Assembly (NCBI GenBank): GCA_036556825.1
Contig: DATBIR010000195.1
Coordinates: 1-64,000 of the forward strand
Length of the DNA stretch: 64,000 bases
Source of the DNA: JAJKJG01 sp036556825
GTDB lineage: Bacteria > Pseudomonadota > Alphaproteobacteria > Rhizobiales > Beijerinckiaceae
Direction: 5' to 3'
The position numbers and the translations under genes were made by a program. A model generated the notes under the pieces. It was not told the origin of the DNA. It worked only from the letters and a program-made list of their open reading frames with translations, and did not search any database. Positions 16,754 through 24,664 of this stretch are shown one piece after another. Position 1 is the first letter of the stretch; every line of letters begins with the position of its first letter.

Positions 16754-17947
16754 CTAGATCGCAGGGCCGATCGAGGCCGGCGTCCTGATCACCCCGGTCA
16801 TCTGCTCGGGGCGCAACGCCAGGATGGCGGCTTCGTCAAAGATGTCGCCCATCTCCGACTTGACGCCGGTCCTGGCGATGGCCTCGAGCCATTTGCGATG
16901 GATGCGCGGATCCTGATCCTCGAATTCAATCTGCCGGCCGCCCTTCTGGATCGAGATGCTGCCGCCCCCTTCGGCGCTGCGCTTGCGCAGCGAGATGAAC
17001 GGGTAGCGCCGGCTACCGAGGCTGCAGGCAAGATAGCGCGCCGGCTTCGGGCCGGTGTTGAAATGCTGGTGGAACATCCAGAACGGCGGCGTATACATGA
17101 AACCGTGCTTCCACGGGAATTCCTTGAACTCGGAATCGCCCTCGTACCAGAGCAGCGTGTAGCCCTCTCCATCGACCGCATGAACGTGCGTGCCGGCAGC
17201 ATGGCGATGCGCTTTCTTGTAACGGCCCGTCGGGATCTGCGACGAATGCGCGTGCATGGTGCCGTCGGCCAGCACGAAGGACATGTTCAGCGAGCCCTTG
17301 CCGCGCTCGTGCAGCTCGTAGAGCTTGAAGCCGGTGAGATCGGCGACGAAGTTCGTCTCCCAGATATTGAGCGTCGCAGCGCCGGGCCGGACCACCGGCA
17401 CGTGCTCGCCCTCCCCTTCCCAATGGCGCGCCGGGCCGACGCGCTCCGGGAACGTGCAGGGATTATCGAACACGAAACCGACATTGTGATAGAGATTGAG
17501 CGTCAGGGGCGCGTCGTTGGTGCATGAGAGCCGCGCCGGTTCGTGTCCGGACGCGTTGAAGATCTGGTAGGTGCAGTTGAGCGGAATCGCGAACAGCGCC
17601 TTGGGCCCCCATTCAAAGCTCTGCTTCTCGCCGTTCGGCAGCCAGATCACGGTCGAGCCGGAGCCGGAGAGCGTGTAAAAGAACGCCTCGTAGAGATGCT
17701 TGACCGGGCGTGTCTTGGAGCCGGCCGGAACCTCGATGACATAGTTGGCCATGAAGTCGCCGCGCCCGTGCGTGTGCGCGAAGCAGCCGCGTGCGTCGTA
17801 GCGGTCCCAGCGGCCGGTCTCGAGCGAGAGAAGATCGTGCCCGAAATCGAGATGGACCGGAATCCCCTCGCCATTGGCCCAATCGAGATATGGATCGACA
17901 AGGAACCTGCCGGCCAGGTCGTCGGCTGCTTTCGGCGCATCATTCAC
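16754..17947 (-). CDS. Bicupin (double beta-barrel cupin) protein
   Basis: This 397-residue protein is read from the GTG 17947..17945, which has AAAGGA 8 bases upstream and removes a 58-residue arginine-rich extension. Two cupin domains are visible. The first (about residues 60-170) contains HLYEAFFYTLSGSGS. The second (about 235-340) has the metal-binding type motif GRYKKAHRHAAGTHVHAVDGEG and a later MFHQHFNTGP. The arrangement resembles gentisate-dioxygenase-like cupins, but the substrate is not identifiable and no catabolic genes are adjacent. It is probably an Fe- or Mn-dependent oxygenase or isomerase-like enzyme (inference). Confidence 0.75.
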   Translation of the reverse strand: MNDAPKAADDLAGRFLVDPYLDWANGEGIPVHLDFGHDLLSLETGRWDRYDARGCFAHTHGRGDFMANYVIEVPAGSKTRPVKHLYEAFFYTLSGSGSTVIWLPNGEKQSFEWGPKALFAIPLNCTYQIFNASGHEPARLSCTNDAPLTLNLYHNVGFVFDNPCTFPERVGPARHWEGEGEHVPVVRPGAATLNIWETNFVADLTGFKLYELHERGKGSLNMSFVLADGTMHAHSSQIPTGRYKKAHRHAAGTHVHAVDGEGYTLLWYEGDSEFKEFPWKHGFMYTPPFWMFHQHFNTGPKPARYLACSLGSRRYPFISLRKRSAEGGGSISIQKGGRQIEFEDQDPRIHRKWLEAIARTGVKSEMGDIFDEAAILALRPEQMTGVIRTPASIGPAI

Positions 17948-18203
17948 GGCCGTAATCCTTTCAAACGAATTGCTGCTCGGATGCCTTTTGCGCGGGCCCT
18001 GGCGCGGCAGCCCGTGCCCGGCCTGCGTGGTTGCGCGGTTGGTTATCAGCGGCCGGAGAGGTCGTAAAGGCAGGGGCTTCCCGGTAACGCCTGCTCCACC
18101 ACGCGCGTCGGAGGCCGCCATGCGGCCGCGCGCTTGCCCTGCATCATATCACCGGTGCCTCGAGGGCAGCCCGCATGCCCCGGCGGCGGCCTGGCGGCCG
18201 ACC

Positions 18204-18228
18204 GGAACCTTGCCGAGCCTGCCTCGTT
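18204..18228 (+). promoter_or_regulatory. EcfG-type general-stress promoter candidate
   Basis: GGAAC (18204-18208), a 16-base spacer and CGTT (18225-18228) exactly match the alphaproteobacterial EcfG/RpoE2 promoter consensus. It is correctly oriented, 62 bases upstream of the small gene starting at 18290. Confidence 0.6.
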
Positions 18229-18289
18229 CACCTCCGGCAAATGCCGCCGGCCAGATCGCCCGCGGCAAGGTTTTCGAAGGTTGCCTCGC

Positions 18290-18511
18290 ATGGACTGCAC
18301 GGTTCGCCTGAAGACTCTGGAACGCATCGACGAGCGCTCGGTCGCCACCTTCACGATCATTTCGGAAGCGATCGGCACCCTCGATGTCCAGCTGACCGTC
18401 GAAGCGGCAAGTGGCCATGAAGCGAGCGCACAGGCCCGCGCCAAGCTGCATCAATTCGCGAGGGCGCTGGTCCAGGCGCTCGAGCACCCGAACGCGGCAA
18501 CGGTCGCGTGA
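18290..18511 (+). CDS. Small conserved-looking protein, unknown function
   Basis: This 73-residue soluble protein starts at the ATG 18290 with GAAGG 9 bases upstream. It has a beta-rich first half (CTVRLKTLERIDERSVATFTI) and an amphipathic C-terminal helix (QARAKLHQFARALVQALEH). No family recognised. A consensus EcfG-type promoter lies 62 bases upstream, suggesting induction in stationary phase or stress (inference). The frame upstream of this ATG lacks coding character. Confidence 0.65.
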   Translation: MDCTVRLKTLERIDERSVATFTIISEAIGTLDVQLTVEAASGHEASAQARAKLHQFARALVQALEHPNAATVA

Positions 18512-18597
18512 GCCGGCGCACCGGCTGACCGTCCCTGCCTGCCGGACGCGGGATCGCGCCAGAGCGTTGGTCCCGCACTGTTCCTTCCGAGCCGCTT

Positions 18598-18662
18598 GAT
18601 CCCGCATCAAGTCCGGGACAGGCCCTCATCGGCGAAGTGGCCTCCACTTCGCCGCATCATCC
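18598..18662. repeat. Dispersed palindromic repeat, copy 4 (module B)
   Basis: The palindrome has arms CGGCGAAGTGG (18630-18640) and CCACTTCGCCG (18644-18654), closed by CATCATCC. It is preceded by ATCAAGTCCGGGACA, a motif also present in copies 1 and 7. It lies between the stops of two convergent small genes and could also act as a terminator-like hairpin. Confidence 0.65.
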
Positions 18663-18663
18663 A

Positions 18664-18864
18664 TCAATCGCCGCCGCTGTTCGCCACCACCCGCAGCAGC
18701 GGCCGTAGAGGCGGCGTGTCGCGCCGCATGACGCACCATTGCTGGTCGGCGTGCTCTATGTTGAAGCCGAGCTCGTCGAGCATCCGCCTGAGGCGTCGAT
18801 CGGACGTCGGGATCGTGACGCGGGAGCCGAGGGGCAGGCTGTCGAAATGCTTGTCGGGAGTCAT
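18664..18864 (-). CDS. Small protein, unknown function
   Basis: This 66-residue protein runs from the ATG 18864..18862. It looks globular: TIPTSDRRLRRMLDELGFNIEHADQQWCVMRRDTP contains a helix-strand pattern with a single Cys, and composition is ordinary rather than GC-shadow-like. No family recognised. The ribosome site is weak. It ends against repeat copy 4. Confidence 0.5.
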   Translation of the reverse strand: MTPDKHFDSLPLGSRVTIPTSDRRLRRMLDELGFNIEHADQQWCVMRRDTPPLRPLLRVVANSGGD

Positions 18865-19453
18865 GGTCGGTCGGTGACGCAGCCATCTTGAGTCGCGGTT
18901 GCGAAATGCTGCTGCGCGTATCGCGGTTCGCGCAAGCGTCCACGCCAAAAATGCGGTGGACGGACAGCGCCCGAGTGCCTCCCGACAAAAAAGAAGCCCG
19001 GCCTTTGGCCGGGCCAGGTTAGCACCGTTGAGCGAGACTGAGATTGCGGGCCGATCGGTTGCAGCAGTGCTTGCTGCTGCGGAGGCCAATGGGTTCAACC
19101 CCTCAGATGAGGCTGAAGATAAAGCGCAAGCTTTAAGTGGGTCTTGCTGGATTCATCGACACTGCTGCCCGGGCACATTCGGCCCCCGCCGCCAAGGTCT
19201 TTTGAAAACAGGCCTTTTCCGCAATCCGAGGTGGTCACGGCAAGAGATGATTAACCGTGCAAGGTTTGCCGCCGGGCCGGCCGCTTTCGGCCGCGACGCG
19301 ACGCGGGAGCAGCCGGCAACGGCGCAGATTTGCGGCGCCAATGCCGGTCATTCCCGGCGGTCGCGCAGTTCGCCGGCGACTCCGCCCGCTTTCGCCGTGG
19401 CGACGCCCTCGCGCGCGACGCGCACACACATGGCAGGTCGTGCGAAGTCGGTG
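18865..19453. other. Gene-poor stretch with an orphan terminator
   Basis: No gene is firmly supported. A minus-strand terminator lies at 18986-19014. To its right, 19027-19150 shows a plus-strand frame with protein-like composition (EIAGRSVAAVLAAAEANGF, DEAEDKAQAL) but no convincing start signal and a disordered continuation. It may be a gene remnant or an RNA gene on the minus strand. Confidence 0.45.
18986..19014 (-). terminator. Rho-independent terminator (minus strand)
   Basis: The hairpin has arms GCCCGGCC (18996-19003) and GGCCGGGC (19007-19014) with a TTT loop, followed on the minus strand by CTTCTTTTTT. The nearest upstream minus-strand gene stops 440 bases away at 19454, so either that transcript has a long 3' region or an unrecognised RNA ends here. 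Confidence 0.8.
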
Positions 19454-19756
19454 CTAGCGTTTCGAAGATGCCCTCTTCTTCGCGCCGCCGGCTCTGCGCT
19501 TGACGGTGCCCGCCCTTGCTTTCCGGGCCGTCGTTTTCGTCTTCGTCGATTTCTGCGCACTCGCCTTAGTGGTCCGCCTGGTCGCGGACTTCGCTGACGC
19601 GCGCTTAGCCGCGGCGGGGCGTGATGAACGTGAAGCGCGCGGCTTGTCCTCGCCAGTCAGCTTTTCGGCGACCTTGCGGGCGCTTCTCGTGACGCTCCTG
19701 CCGACGCCGGTGACTGCCCTCGTCACGCGAGAGATCGGGCTGGTACGCTTCGCCAT
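19454..19756 (-). CDS. Histone H1-like basic protein (100 residues)
   Basis: This is a 100-residue protein with a short ordered-looking N-terminus (ISRVTRAVTGVGRSVTRSARKVAEKL, an amphipathic helix) followed by a Lys/Arg/Ala/Ser/Thr-rich disordered tail ending KKRASSKR. It resembles bacterial H1-like nucleoid proteins. Its start (19756..19754) lies 35 bases from an EcfG-like promoter on the same strand. The GcrA-like gene is upstream on the same strand but 485 bases away, so co-transcription is uncertain. Expected role is DNA compaction or protection (inference). Confidence 0.75.
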   Translation of the reverse strand: MAKRTSPISRVTRAVTGVGRSVTRSARKVAEKLTGEDKPRASRSSRPAAAKRASAKSATRRTTKASAQKSTKTKTTARKARAGTVKRRAGGAKKRASSKR

Positions 19757-20241
19757 GGAACTTTCTCCGTGGATGTCGTGGCACGAGAGTAACTTGAAAT
19801 TCCTCTAGTTCGTTCCGTTGCGTCCGCCATCGCGGACTTACGAAGGGGCGTGCTCGACAAGCTCGCGCCCCAAAAAACAGCGCAGCAACGGATTGATGAT
19901 GGGTATACGCATTGCGATCGCGCCACCCGCGACGGCCTTCATGCCCGCCCCGCACTGCATCGCGGCCGCTCGCCAAGGCAGTCCGCGACTTCCCGGACGC
20001 GGCCGATGCCGGAAGCGATCGGCGGACACCGTGCCGATAGCCTCACCTCGGTGTCCGCCGAGCGCACAACGCGACGTCATCCCGGCTGCACGCGAAGTGG
20101 GAGCGCGCTCCGACAGTAAATCAGCGCGGGTCAGCGTCCCGGTGACATCGGCAGCATGATCGCTGGAGCAAATGCGTGCAGGGGCCGGGGACCTGCAGGT
20201 CAAGCGCCTCACCGGCGCCTCGGCGGGTGTCGGGCCCTGTC
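19757..20241. other. Gene-poor stretch between two basic-protein genes
   Basis: About 485 bases contain only the EcfG-like promoter for the H1-like gene (19791-19816) and a marginal 34-codon minus-strand frame (19838-19942; MKAVAGGAIAMRIPIINPLL) without a good ribosome site. No other signal was found. Confidence 0.5.
19791..19816 (-). promoter_or_regulatory. EcfG-type general-stress promoter candidate
   Basis: On the minus strand GGAAC (19816-19812) is followed by a 17-base spacer and AGTT (19794-19791), one mismatch from CGTT. It is 35 bases upstream of the H1-like gene at 19756. Confidence 0.45.
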
Positions 20242-20955
20242 CTATTGCCTGACAGCGGCGCCGCGGGAGCGGTTATGTACTGTGCGCAGGGCGGTCGGCG
20301 TATAGACGATCTTGAGGTGCTGGCTGCACCAGCTGCCGCCAACCGCGGGCATGCCGCAGCAGATCGCCGGCACGGCCCGGTCATCGACGATGAACCGGCA
20401 CTGGCTGGAACCGATCTCGGTGATCGGCACATGCGTGCTGACCGGCGCCGCGACCGGCGCCTTCCGCGGAGCAGGAGGCGGCCTGAGTGTCGCCGCCGGC
20501 GACTTGCCGGAGGAAGAATTCGATCCGGCCGCCACGGCCGGATCGACGAGAGAAGAGCTTTTCGCTCCCGCCCCGGACGGCCTGGCAGATGCGGACGATG
20601 CTGCCGCGACGGGGGACTTCCGGGCAACCAGGGTTGCTGCCGGCCCTTTGGTCTCCCGCTCCGGACCACGTTTCGCCGCGACCTTGGAGGCGGGTTTGGC
20701 GGACGGCTTGGCCTCCTTCGGGCGCGGCACGGGGGCCTTGATAACCCGTTTCGAGGGCGGAGGCGCCTTCGCCTTGGGGGCAGCTGCCGCCGATGCCTTC
20801 GAGTGCCCCTTGGCCTGCGCCTTGACACTGGCCTTCGCTGCGCTCTTGGCAGCCATCTTCGCAGGCGCCTTTGCGGCCCCCTTGGCGGGGGGCCGTTTCG
20901 GCGCCTTGGCCGGTGCGCTCCTGGCGCGCGCGGTTTTGGACCTGATACGCGGCAT
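20242..20955 (-). CDS. GcrA-type C-terminal domain fused to a lysine/alanine/proline-rich H1-like region
   Basis: This 237-residue protein has two unlike parts. Residues 1-170 are low-complexity and strongly basic (KAPAKMAAKSAAKASVKAQ and similar), like histone H1 tails. Residues 180-222 match the C-terminal module of the alphaproteobacterial regulator GcrA: CRFIVDDRAVPAICCGMP then SWCSQHLKIVYTP, with Cys186, Cys199/Cys200, Cys210 and His213 spaced as in GcrA. The GcrA N-terminal helix-turn-helix that reads methylated GANTC is absent. In GcrA the C-terminal module binds sigma-70 region 2, so this protein may recruit RNA polymerase while the basic region holds DNA nonspecifically (inference). 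A GAATC site lies 16 bases upstream of the start. Confidence 0.75.
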   Translation of the reverse strand: MPRIRSKTARARSAPAKAPKRPPAKGAAKAPAKMAAKSAAKASVKAQAKGHSKASAAAAPKAKAPPPSKRVIKAPVPRPKEAKPSAKPASKVAAKRGPERETKGPAATLVARKSPVAAASSASARPSGAGAKSSSLVDPAVAAGSNSSSGKSPAATLRPPPAPRKAPVAAPVSTHVPITEIGSSQCRFIVDDRAVPAICCGMPAVGGSWCSQHLKIVYTPTALRTVHNRSRGAAVRQ

Positions 20956-21232
20956 AGGAATGAATCTACGCTGCCTCGATCGGCTGTGCCACTGCCTCGT
21001 GGGAGAATGGTTAAGCGGGCCTGGACTGGATGGTGCAGGCTCGAGCCCCGCCCCTTGCCCGGTTCACCGAGGGTGCCTAGGCCCCTTCCAAATGGTGAAC
21101 GTCCGTCGACCGTGTCAAGCTCTCGTTAATGATCAGAAGCCCTCGCGCGCCGTTATGGGGCCTTGCCTGGCGTGACAGGGACATGGTGCCTGGTATGCGG
21201 CGCCCAGAGAACGAGGGTGCGGCAGGAGCAGT

Positions 21233-21505
21233 CTAGCGCCGGCGCGCGCATGCGTCACGCTCGTGCAGCAGCTCCTTCAGCATCAGACCAGCCACCACGC
21301 GCGGCGGCGAGCCGGCCGGCGGGCGCGGCGGCTTCCTGCCGACCGTCGTCAGGATGTGCACCATGCCCCGCTTGACGGAATAGGCAGCCCGATAGGGTTC
21401 GCCGCGGTGGCTCACCTCGACCGTTCCCGCCTCGGGCGCCACCCTCGCCGGGTCCCCCGGCGAGAAAATGCGCGAGTTACGTTTGCTCATCAACTGCGCC
21501 GTCAT
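21233..21505 (-). CDS. Small conserved-looking protein, unknown function
   Basis: This 90-residue protein is read from the ATG 21505, with AAGTGAG just upstream; an internal ATG six codons in (MSKRNS) is an alternative. The centre (GTVEVSHRGEPYRAAYSVKR) reads as a small beta sheet, followed by a proline-rich turn and a C-terminal helix (VVAGLMLKELLHERD). No family recognised. It is upstream of, and on the same strand as, the GcrA-like gene, separated by 277 bases. Confidence 0.6.
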   Translation of the reverse strand: MTAQLMSKRNSRIFSPGDPARVAPEAGTVEVSHRGEPYRAAYSVKRGMVHILTTVGRKPPRPPAGSPPRVVAGLMLKELLHERDACARRR

Positions 21506-22853
21506 CTCACTTCACCGCGATAGCACGGACACGGGCATCTAGGCGACGACCGCGTCGGCAGCCTGATGTCTGATCTCCGTGCCTACAAGACGAGATCCGG
21601 TGTTCGCGAACCTCCGGCATCACGTCTACTCCAAACCCACGGTTCGTTTTACAGCGTGACCTGTTAAACTTTTACGAGCGTTTTCCTAAGACCGGAAGCA
21701 GCTATGTCAATATTCTGCTATCCATTATTAAATCTGTCATCCTCGGCAATTGTTTATAAAAAGCGTTACTTATGTTTACGAAACGCTTCAATAAACTAAA
21801 TCATATCTGATTAAGTCGCCACGTAGTCGCGAGAACGTTCCCCGCCAGGCTATGAGCAGGCACATGACGACGTCGCCTGTCACACTTGTAACCGCGGCGA
21901 TCCTGCCGAGCGCGAGCTCCATCGCGCAAACGGTCTCCGACCTCCGCGCCCGTCACCTGCGGTGGGAAATCGAATGCGGGCGCCAGCGCCCCCGCCACGG
22001 CTCAGGCGCGCCAACTTCCCGATTGACGTGCAATCCTTCTGCGGTGCCATTGGCGGCGAGCGTCTCACAGAGCACGCTGCTACCCCGCGCCGGAGCGCAC
22101 ATGCCGATCCGTGTATCCGCGAGATCAGGCGCAGGGACTCCTCGTCACCTGCGGCGACGTCGGACTCTCTGGATACGCCTGAGAGGTCCTTGGGACCGAG
22201 CGCTCCGCAGGCGCTGCCGTGCAGCGCAAGATCGGTCACATCGCCGCCCTCCGTCTGCTCCGTACATTATAACTATGGCACCGTCTCCATTGCCCCCCTT
22301 GCCGCCTAACCACGACGCGTCCGGTAGACCGGCGATGCGGCAGGATCATCATGTCGGTGCTCTTCACCGCGCTGAACAACTCCACGCTGGACCGCCCGAC
22401 CACGCGGATGTGGTGACGCTGCTGCCCCGCAGTACCTCCGCCACGCCTGCTTCAGGCGCCTTGCCGGCAAGATTGTCGATACGCTGAGAAATGTCTGTCA
22501 CGGCGCGCACAGGGCCCCGCGGCTTGCAATCAGCTCATGACGTTCGGAGATAGCAAGACGTCGAGACCTACGATGTCGGCAGCCGCCGCAGCGTGGTCTT
22601 GCGCGCGGCTTGCCTGCCAATGCGCCACCAGTCGCGGGATTGCGGCGCATTCATCGCGAACCGAACGGGACGTGGACAACGATCACGTCACGCTCGATCC
22701 GATCATATTGCCGATCTCCCGACGATCTCCGGCTGGGCGGCGCGTTGGTTCGGCGACGCCCTCGCCGTGGGACGCGGCGCCGTGCGCATGCTGCGCCGCT
22801 CCGCCGGGAGCACGATGGCTGACCCTTACGGACGGCCAGAGCGTGCGGGCGCG
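21506..22853. other. Long gene-free stretch containing an AT-rich island
   Basis: This is the longest gap in the window (1.35 kb). Frames here are short, start weakly, and have arginine/serine-rich shadow composition. Between about 21650 and 21835 the base composition changes sharply; 21721-21780 has only 19 G or C of 60 bases, against a strongly GC-rich background. The rest is GC-rich with no recognisable repeats or RNA. It could be decayed genes or the target of an AT-binding silencer such as MucR. Confidence 0.6.
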
Positions 22854-23345
22854 TCACGCGGCTTTCGGGTTCGCGGCTGCCTCGGCCAGATCCGTGAGCA
22901 GTTCGTCGGTTTTCTTCTCTTCCTGCAGCGTCTGCTCGAACAATCGCGCCGCATCTCTCATGCCGAGCTGGGTGGCCCAGGTCCGCAGCGTGCCGTAGCG
23001 CGAAATCTCATAATGCTCGACCGCCTGGGCGGCCGCGATCAGGCCGGCATCGAGCGCGTCGGTCTTGGCGAAGTCCGACATCACCTCCTTGCCTTCCTCG
23101 ATGATGCCTTGAATAGCCTGGCAGGTTTTCGCGCGCGCCGGCTTGCCGATGATCTCGAAAACCTGCTCGAGGCGCTCCACCTGCGCCTCGGTCTCATCGC
23201 GGTGGGTCTTGAACGCCTGCCGGAGTTCGTCGGATTCCGCTGCCTTGGCCATCCGCGGCAAGGCACGCAGGATCTGCTTCTCGGCGTGGTACATGTCTTT
23301 CATCACTTCGAGGAAGAGGTCGTTGAGGGTCTTTTCTTTAGCCAT
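22854..23345 (-). CDS. Ferritin-like DUF892 (YciE/YciF) protein, copy 1
   Basis: This is a 163-residue all-helical protein of the YciE/YciF family. Family landmarks are MYHAEKQILRALPRMAKAA, ETEAQVERLEQVFEI, AAAQAVEHYEISRYGTLRTWA and a C-terminal LLTDLAEAA. Metal-ligand-type Glu and His residues are present in the four helices. The family is induced by osmotic and stationary-phase stress in enterobacteria; biochemical function is unsettled. A GGAGAA site precedes the ATG, and an EcfG-like promoter lies 33 bases upstream. A paralogue is at 32043-32546. Confidence 0.93.
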   Translation of the reverse strand: MAKEKTLNDLFLEVMKDMYHAEKQILRALPRMAKAAESDELRQAFKTHRDETEAQVERLEQVFEIIGKPARAKTCQAIQGIIEEGKEVMSDFAKTDALDAGLIAAAQAVEHYEISRYGTLRTWATQLGMRDAARLFEQTLQEEKKTDELLTDLAEAAANPKAA

Positions 23346-23974
23346 GGGCGGGGTTCTCCGATGGTGGCCGCAAACTCAACCGAACTCGCCGCTCTTGGTT
23401 CCTGATCGCCCTCAAAGGAGATGTTTGGCGGGCAGACCAGGCGGAGGTCGCCCGCCCGGCTCCGCAGATGCAAGGCGGGCATCCTCGTGCTGCGCTGCCG
23501 CCGTATCGTCTTACCGCCGCGATCATCCGGCCGATCATCCGGCCCGCTTCGCATGCAGCCGCACGACTCGAGAACCGCCGAGCGGCGCCGAGGCTCCACG
23601 ATGCCGGTACGGGGCCTTCGTCACGGCCATGCCGGATAATCGGCGCGGGCCATCTTGAACGCGGCGGACGCAGCACGGGATGGTGGCGCTGACAGCTTCG
23701 TGACGCGCGCCGAATTGCGCCGGCCCAATCATATCCGGCCCGCATGATGCGCGATGCGGCGGAACGTTCGACCACCGCAACTCGCGGCACCGGGCGACTG
23801 GAGAACCGCGAACGTGAGAGCCCGGAAGAGTTCGGCAACGCACCGCGATGTTTGCGGGCAGACGCTGTTCAGAAGCGGCAGCGGGAAAACCCTCGGTGGT
23901 CGCCAACCGCGGGCCGCGTTGAGATGCCTACGCGCCGGTTGCCGCGGCCGACGCGTTGGCGCGAGCGCGTGCGA
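23346..23974. other. Gene-free stretch
   Basis: Apart from the EcfG-like promoter at 23378-23402 there is nothing I can support in these 630 bases. The frames that span it on both strands have shadow-like composition and no ribosome sites. Confidence 0.5.
23378..23402 (-). promoter_or_regulatory. EcfG-type general-stress promoter candidate
   Basis: On the minus strand GGAAC (23402-23398), a 16-base spacer and GGTT (23381-23378) lie 33 bases upstream of the DUF892 start. The -35 element is exact and the -10 has one mismatch from CGTT. Confidence 0.55.
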
Positions 23975-24133
23975 CTACAAGCGGCCCATCAGCAGCAGGA
24001 CGATGATGATGAGGAGCAAGACGCCGAGGATGCCGCTCGGCCCGTAGCCCCAGCCCCGGCTGTAGGGCCAGCTCGGGATCGCGCCGACCAGCAGCAGAAT
24101 GAGAATGATGAGGAGAATTGTACCCAGTGTCAT
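23975..24133 (-). CDS. DUF3309 small membrane protein
   Basis: This 52-residue protein has two hydrophobic helices separated by a tryptophan/tyrosine/glycine turn: MTLGTILLIILILLLVGAIP, then SWPYSRGWGYGPSG, then a Leu/Ile-rich second helix ending MGRL. This is the standard DUF3309 pattern and length. The ATG 24133..24131 has GGGAGC 8 bases upstream. Family function is unknown; members are common in Hyphomicrobiales, often near stress genes. A degenerate EcfG-like sequence (GAAAC-N16-CGTT) occurs upstream but is too weak to call. Confidence 0.88.
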   Translation of the reverse strand: MTLGTILLIILILLLVGAIPSWPYSRGWGYGPSGILGVLLLIIIVLLLMGRL

Positions 24134-24348
24134 GTGCGTGCTCCCGTCCGAACCTCCGCGAAACGGCTACGGTTCGTGCTCATTCAACGTGAAACGGCGC
24201 TGCAAGTTTCATTAGATGAAAAAGCCAGTGGATAAACTCCGCGGAAGTTTCGACATGATTCGACGCGCACCCTCGCTTAGTGGTTTTCTATCGTGAGCGG
24301 GAAAGCGATTCCCGTGCCCTCAATAGGGGAACCGAAAGGACAACCGCG

Positions 24349-24462
24349 ATGGCTAAAGCAGCAACGAAGAAGTCCAGCAAGAAGACCGCGAAGCGGTCGA
24401 CCGCGAAGAAGAGCACCGCGAAGCGGTCGACGAAGAAGGCCGCGAAGCGGTCCCGCAAGTAA
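24349..24462 (+). CDS. Histone H1-like lysine-rich peptide (37 residues)
   Basis: This is a 37-residue protein of Lys, Arg, Ser, Thr and Ala only after the initiator Met, with repeated KRSTAKKSTAKRSTKK units. The ATG 24349 follows AAAGGA at 9 bases, and a terminator lies 60 bases past the stop, so the gene unit is complete. Like the basic protein at 6666-6821 it is built from short direct DNA repeats. It is expected to bind DNA or RNA without a fold (inference). Confidence 0.75.
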   Translation: MAKAATKKSSKKTAKRSTAKKSTAKRSTKKAAKRSRK

Positions 24463-24521
24463 GCGGAAGGCGTAGGAGGCTCATCCAAGCCGACTGCGAA
24501 TTTCATCAGTAACTGCGTTTC

Positions 24522-24547
24522 AAGCCCGGCTCCGCCGGGCTTTTTCT
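24522..24547 (+). terminator. Rho-independent terminator
   Basis: The hairpin AAGCCCGG-CTCCG-CCGGGCTT is followed by TTTCTT, downstream of the 37-residue H1-like gene. Confidence 0.9.
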
Positions 24548-24664
24548 TATGGCGCGCGCCCACGCCAGCGAAACCGCTGGGAAGAGGCCGGGCCGGCGGG
24601 CGCTGGCGGCTTCACGGCACCTATGCTTTCCTAGGGCCACGATACTCAACCAGGTGAGATACTC

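Noticed and set aside
19085..19105. Possible tRNA or tmRNA element (GGGTTCAACCCC)
   Set aside because: The loop is too short for a T-loop and no cloverleaf or tag-coding sequence could be placed around it.
19838..19942. 34-codon frame with hydrophobic centre (minus strand)
   Set aside because: Composition is suggestive but the ribosome site is poor and length too short to separate from chance.
24160..24215. EcfG-like promoter for the DUF3309 gene (GAAAC-N16-CGTT)
   Set aside because: The -35 has a mismatch in its most conserved bases and a second equally weak alternative overlaps the same region, so no call is made.
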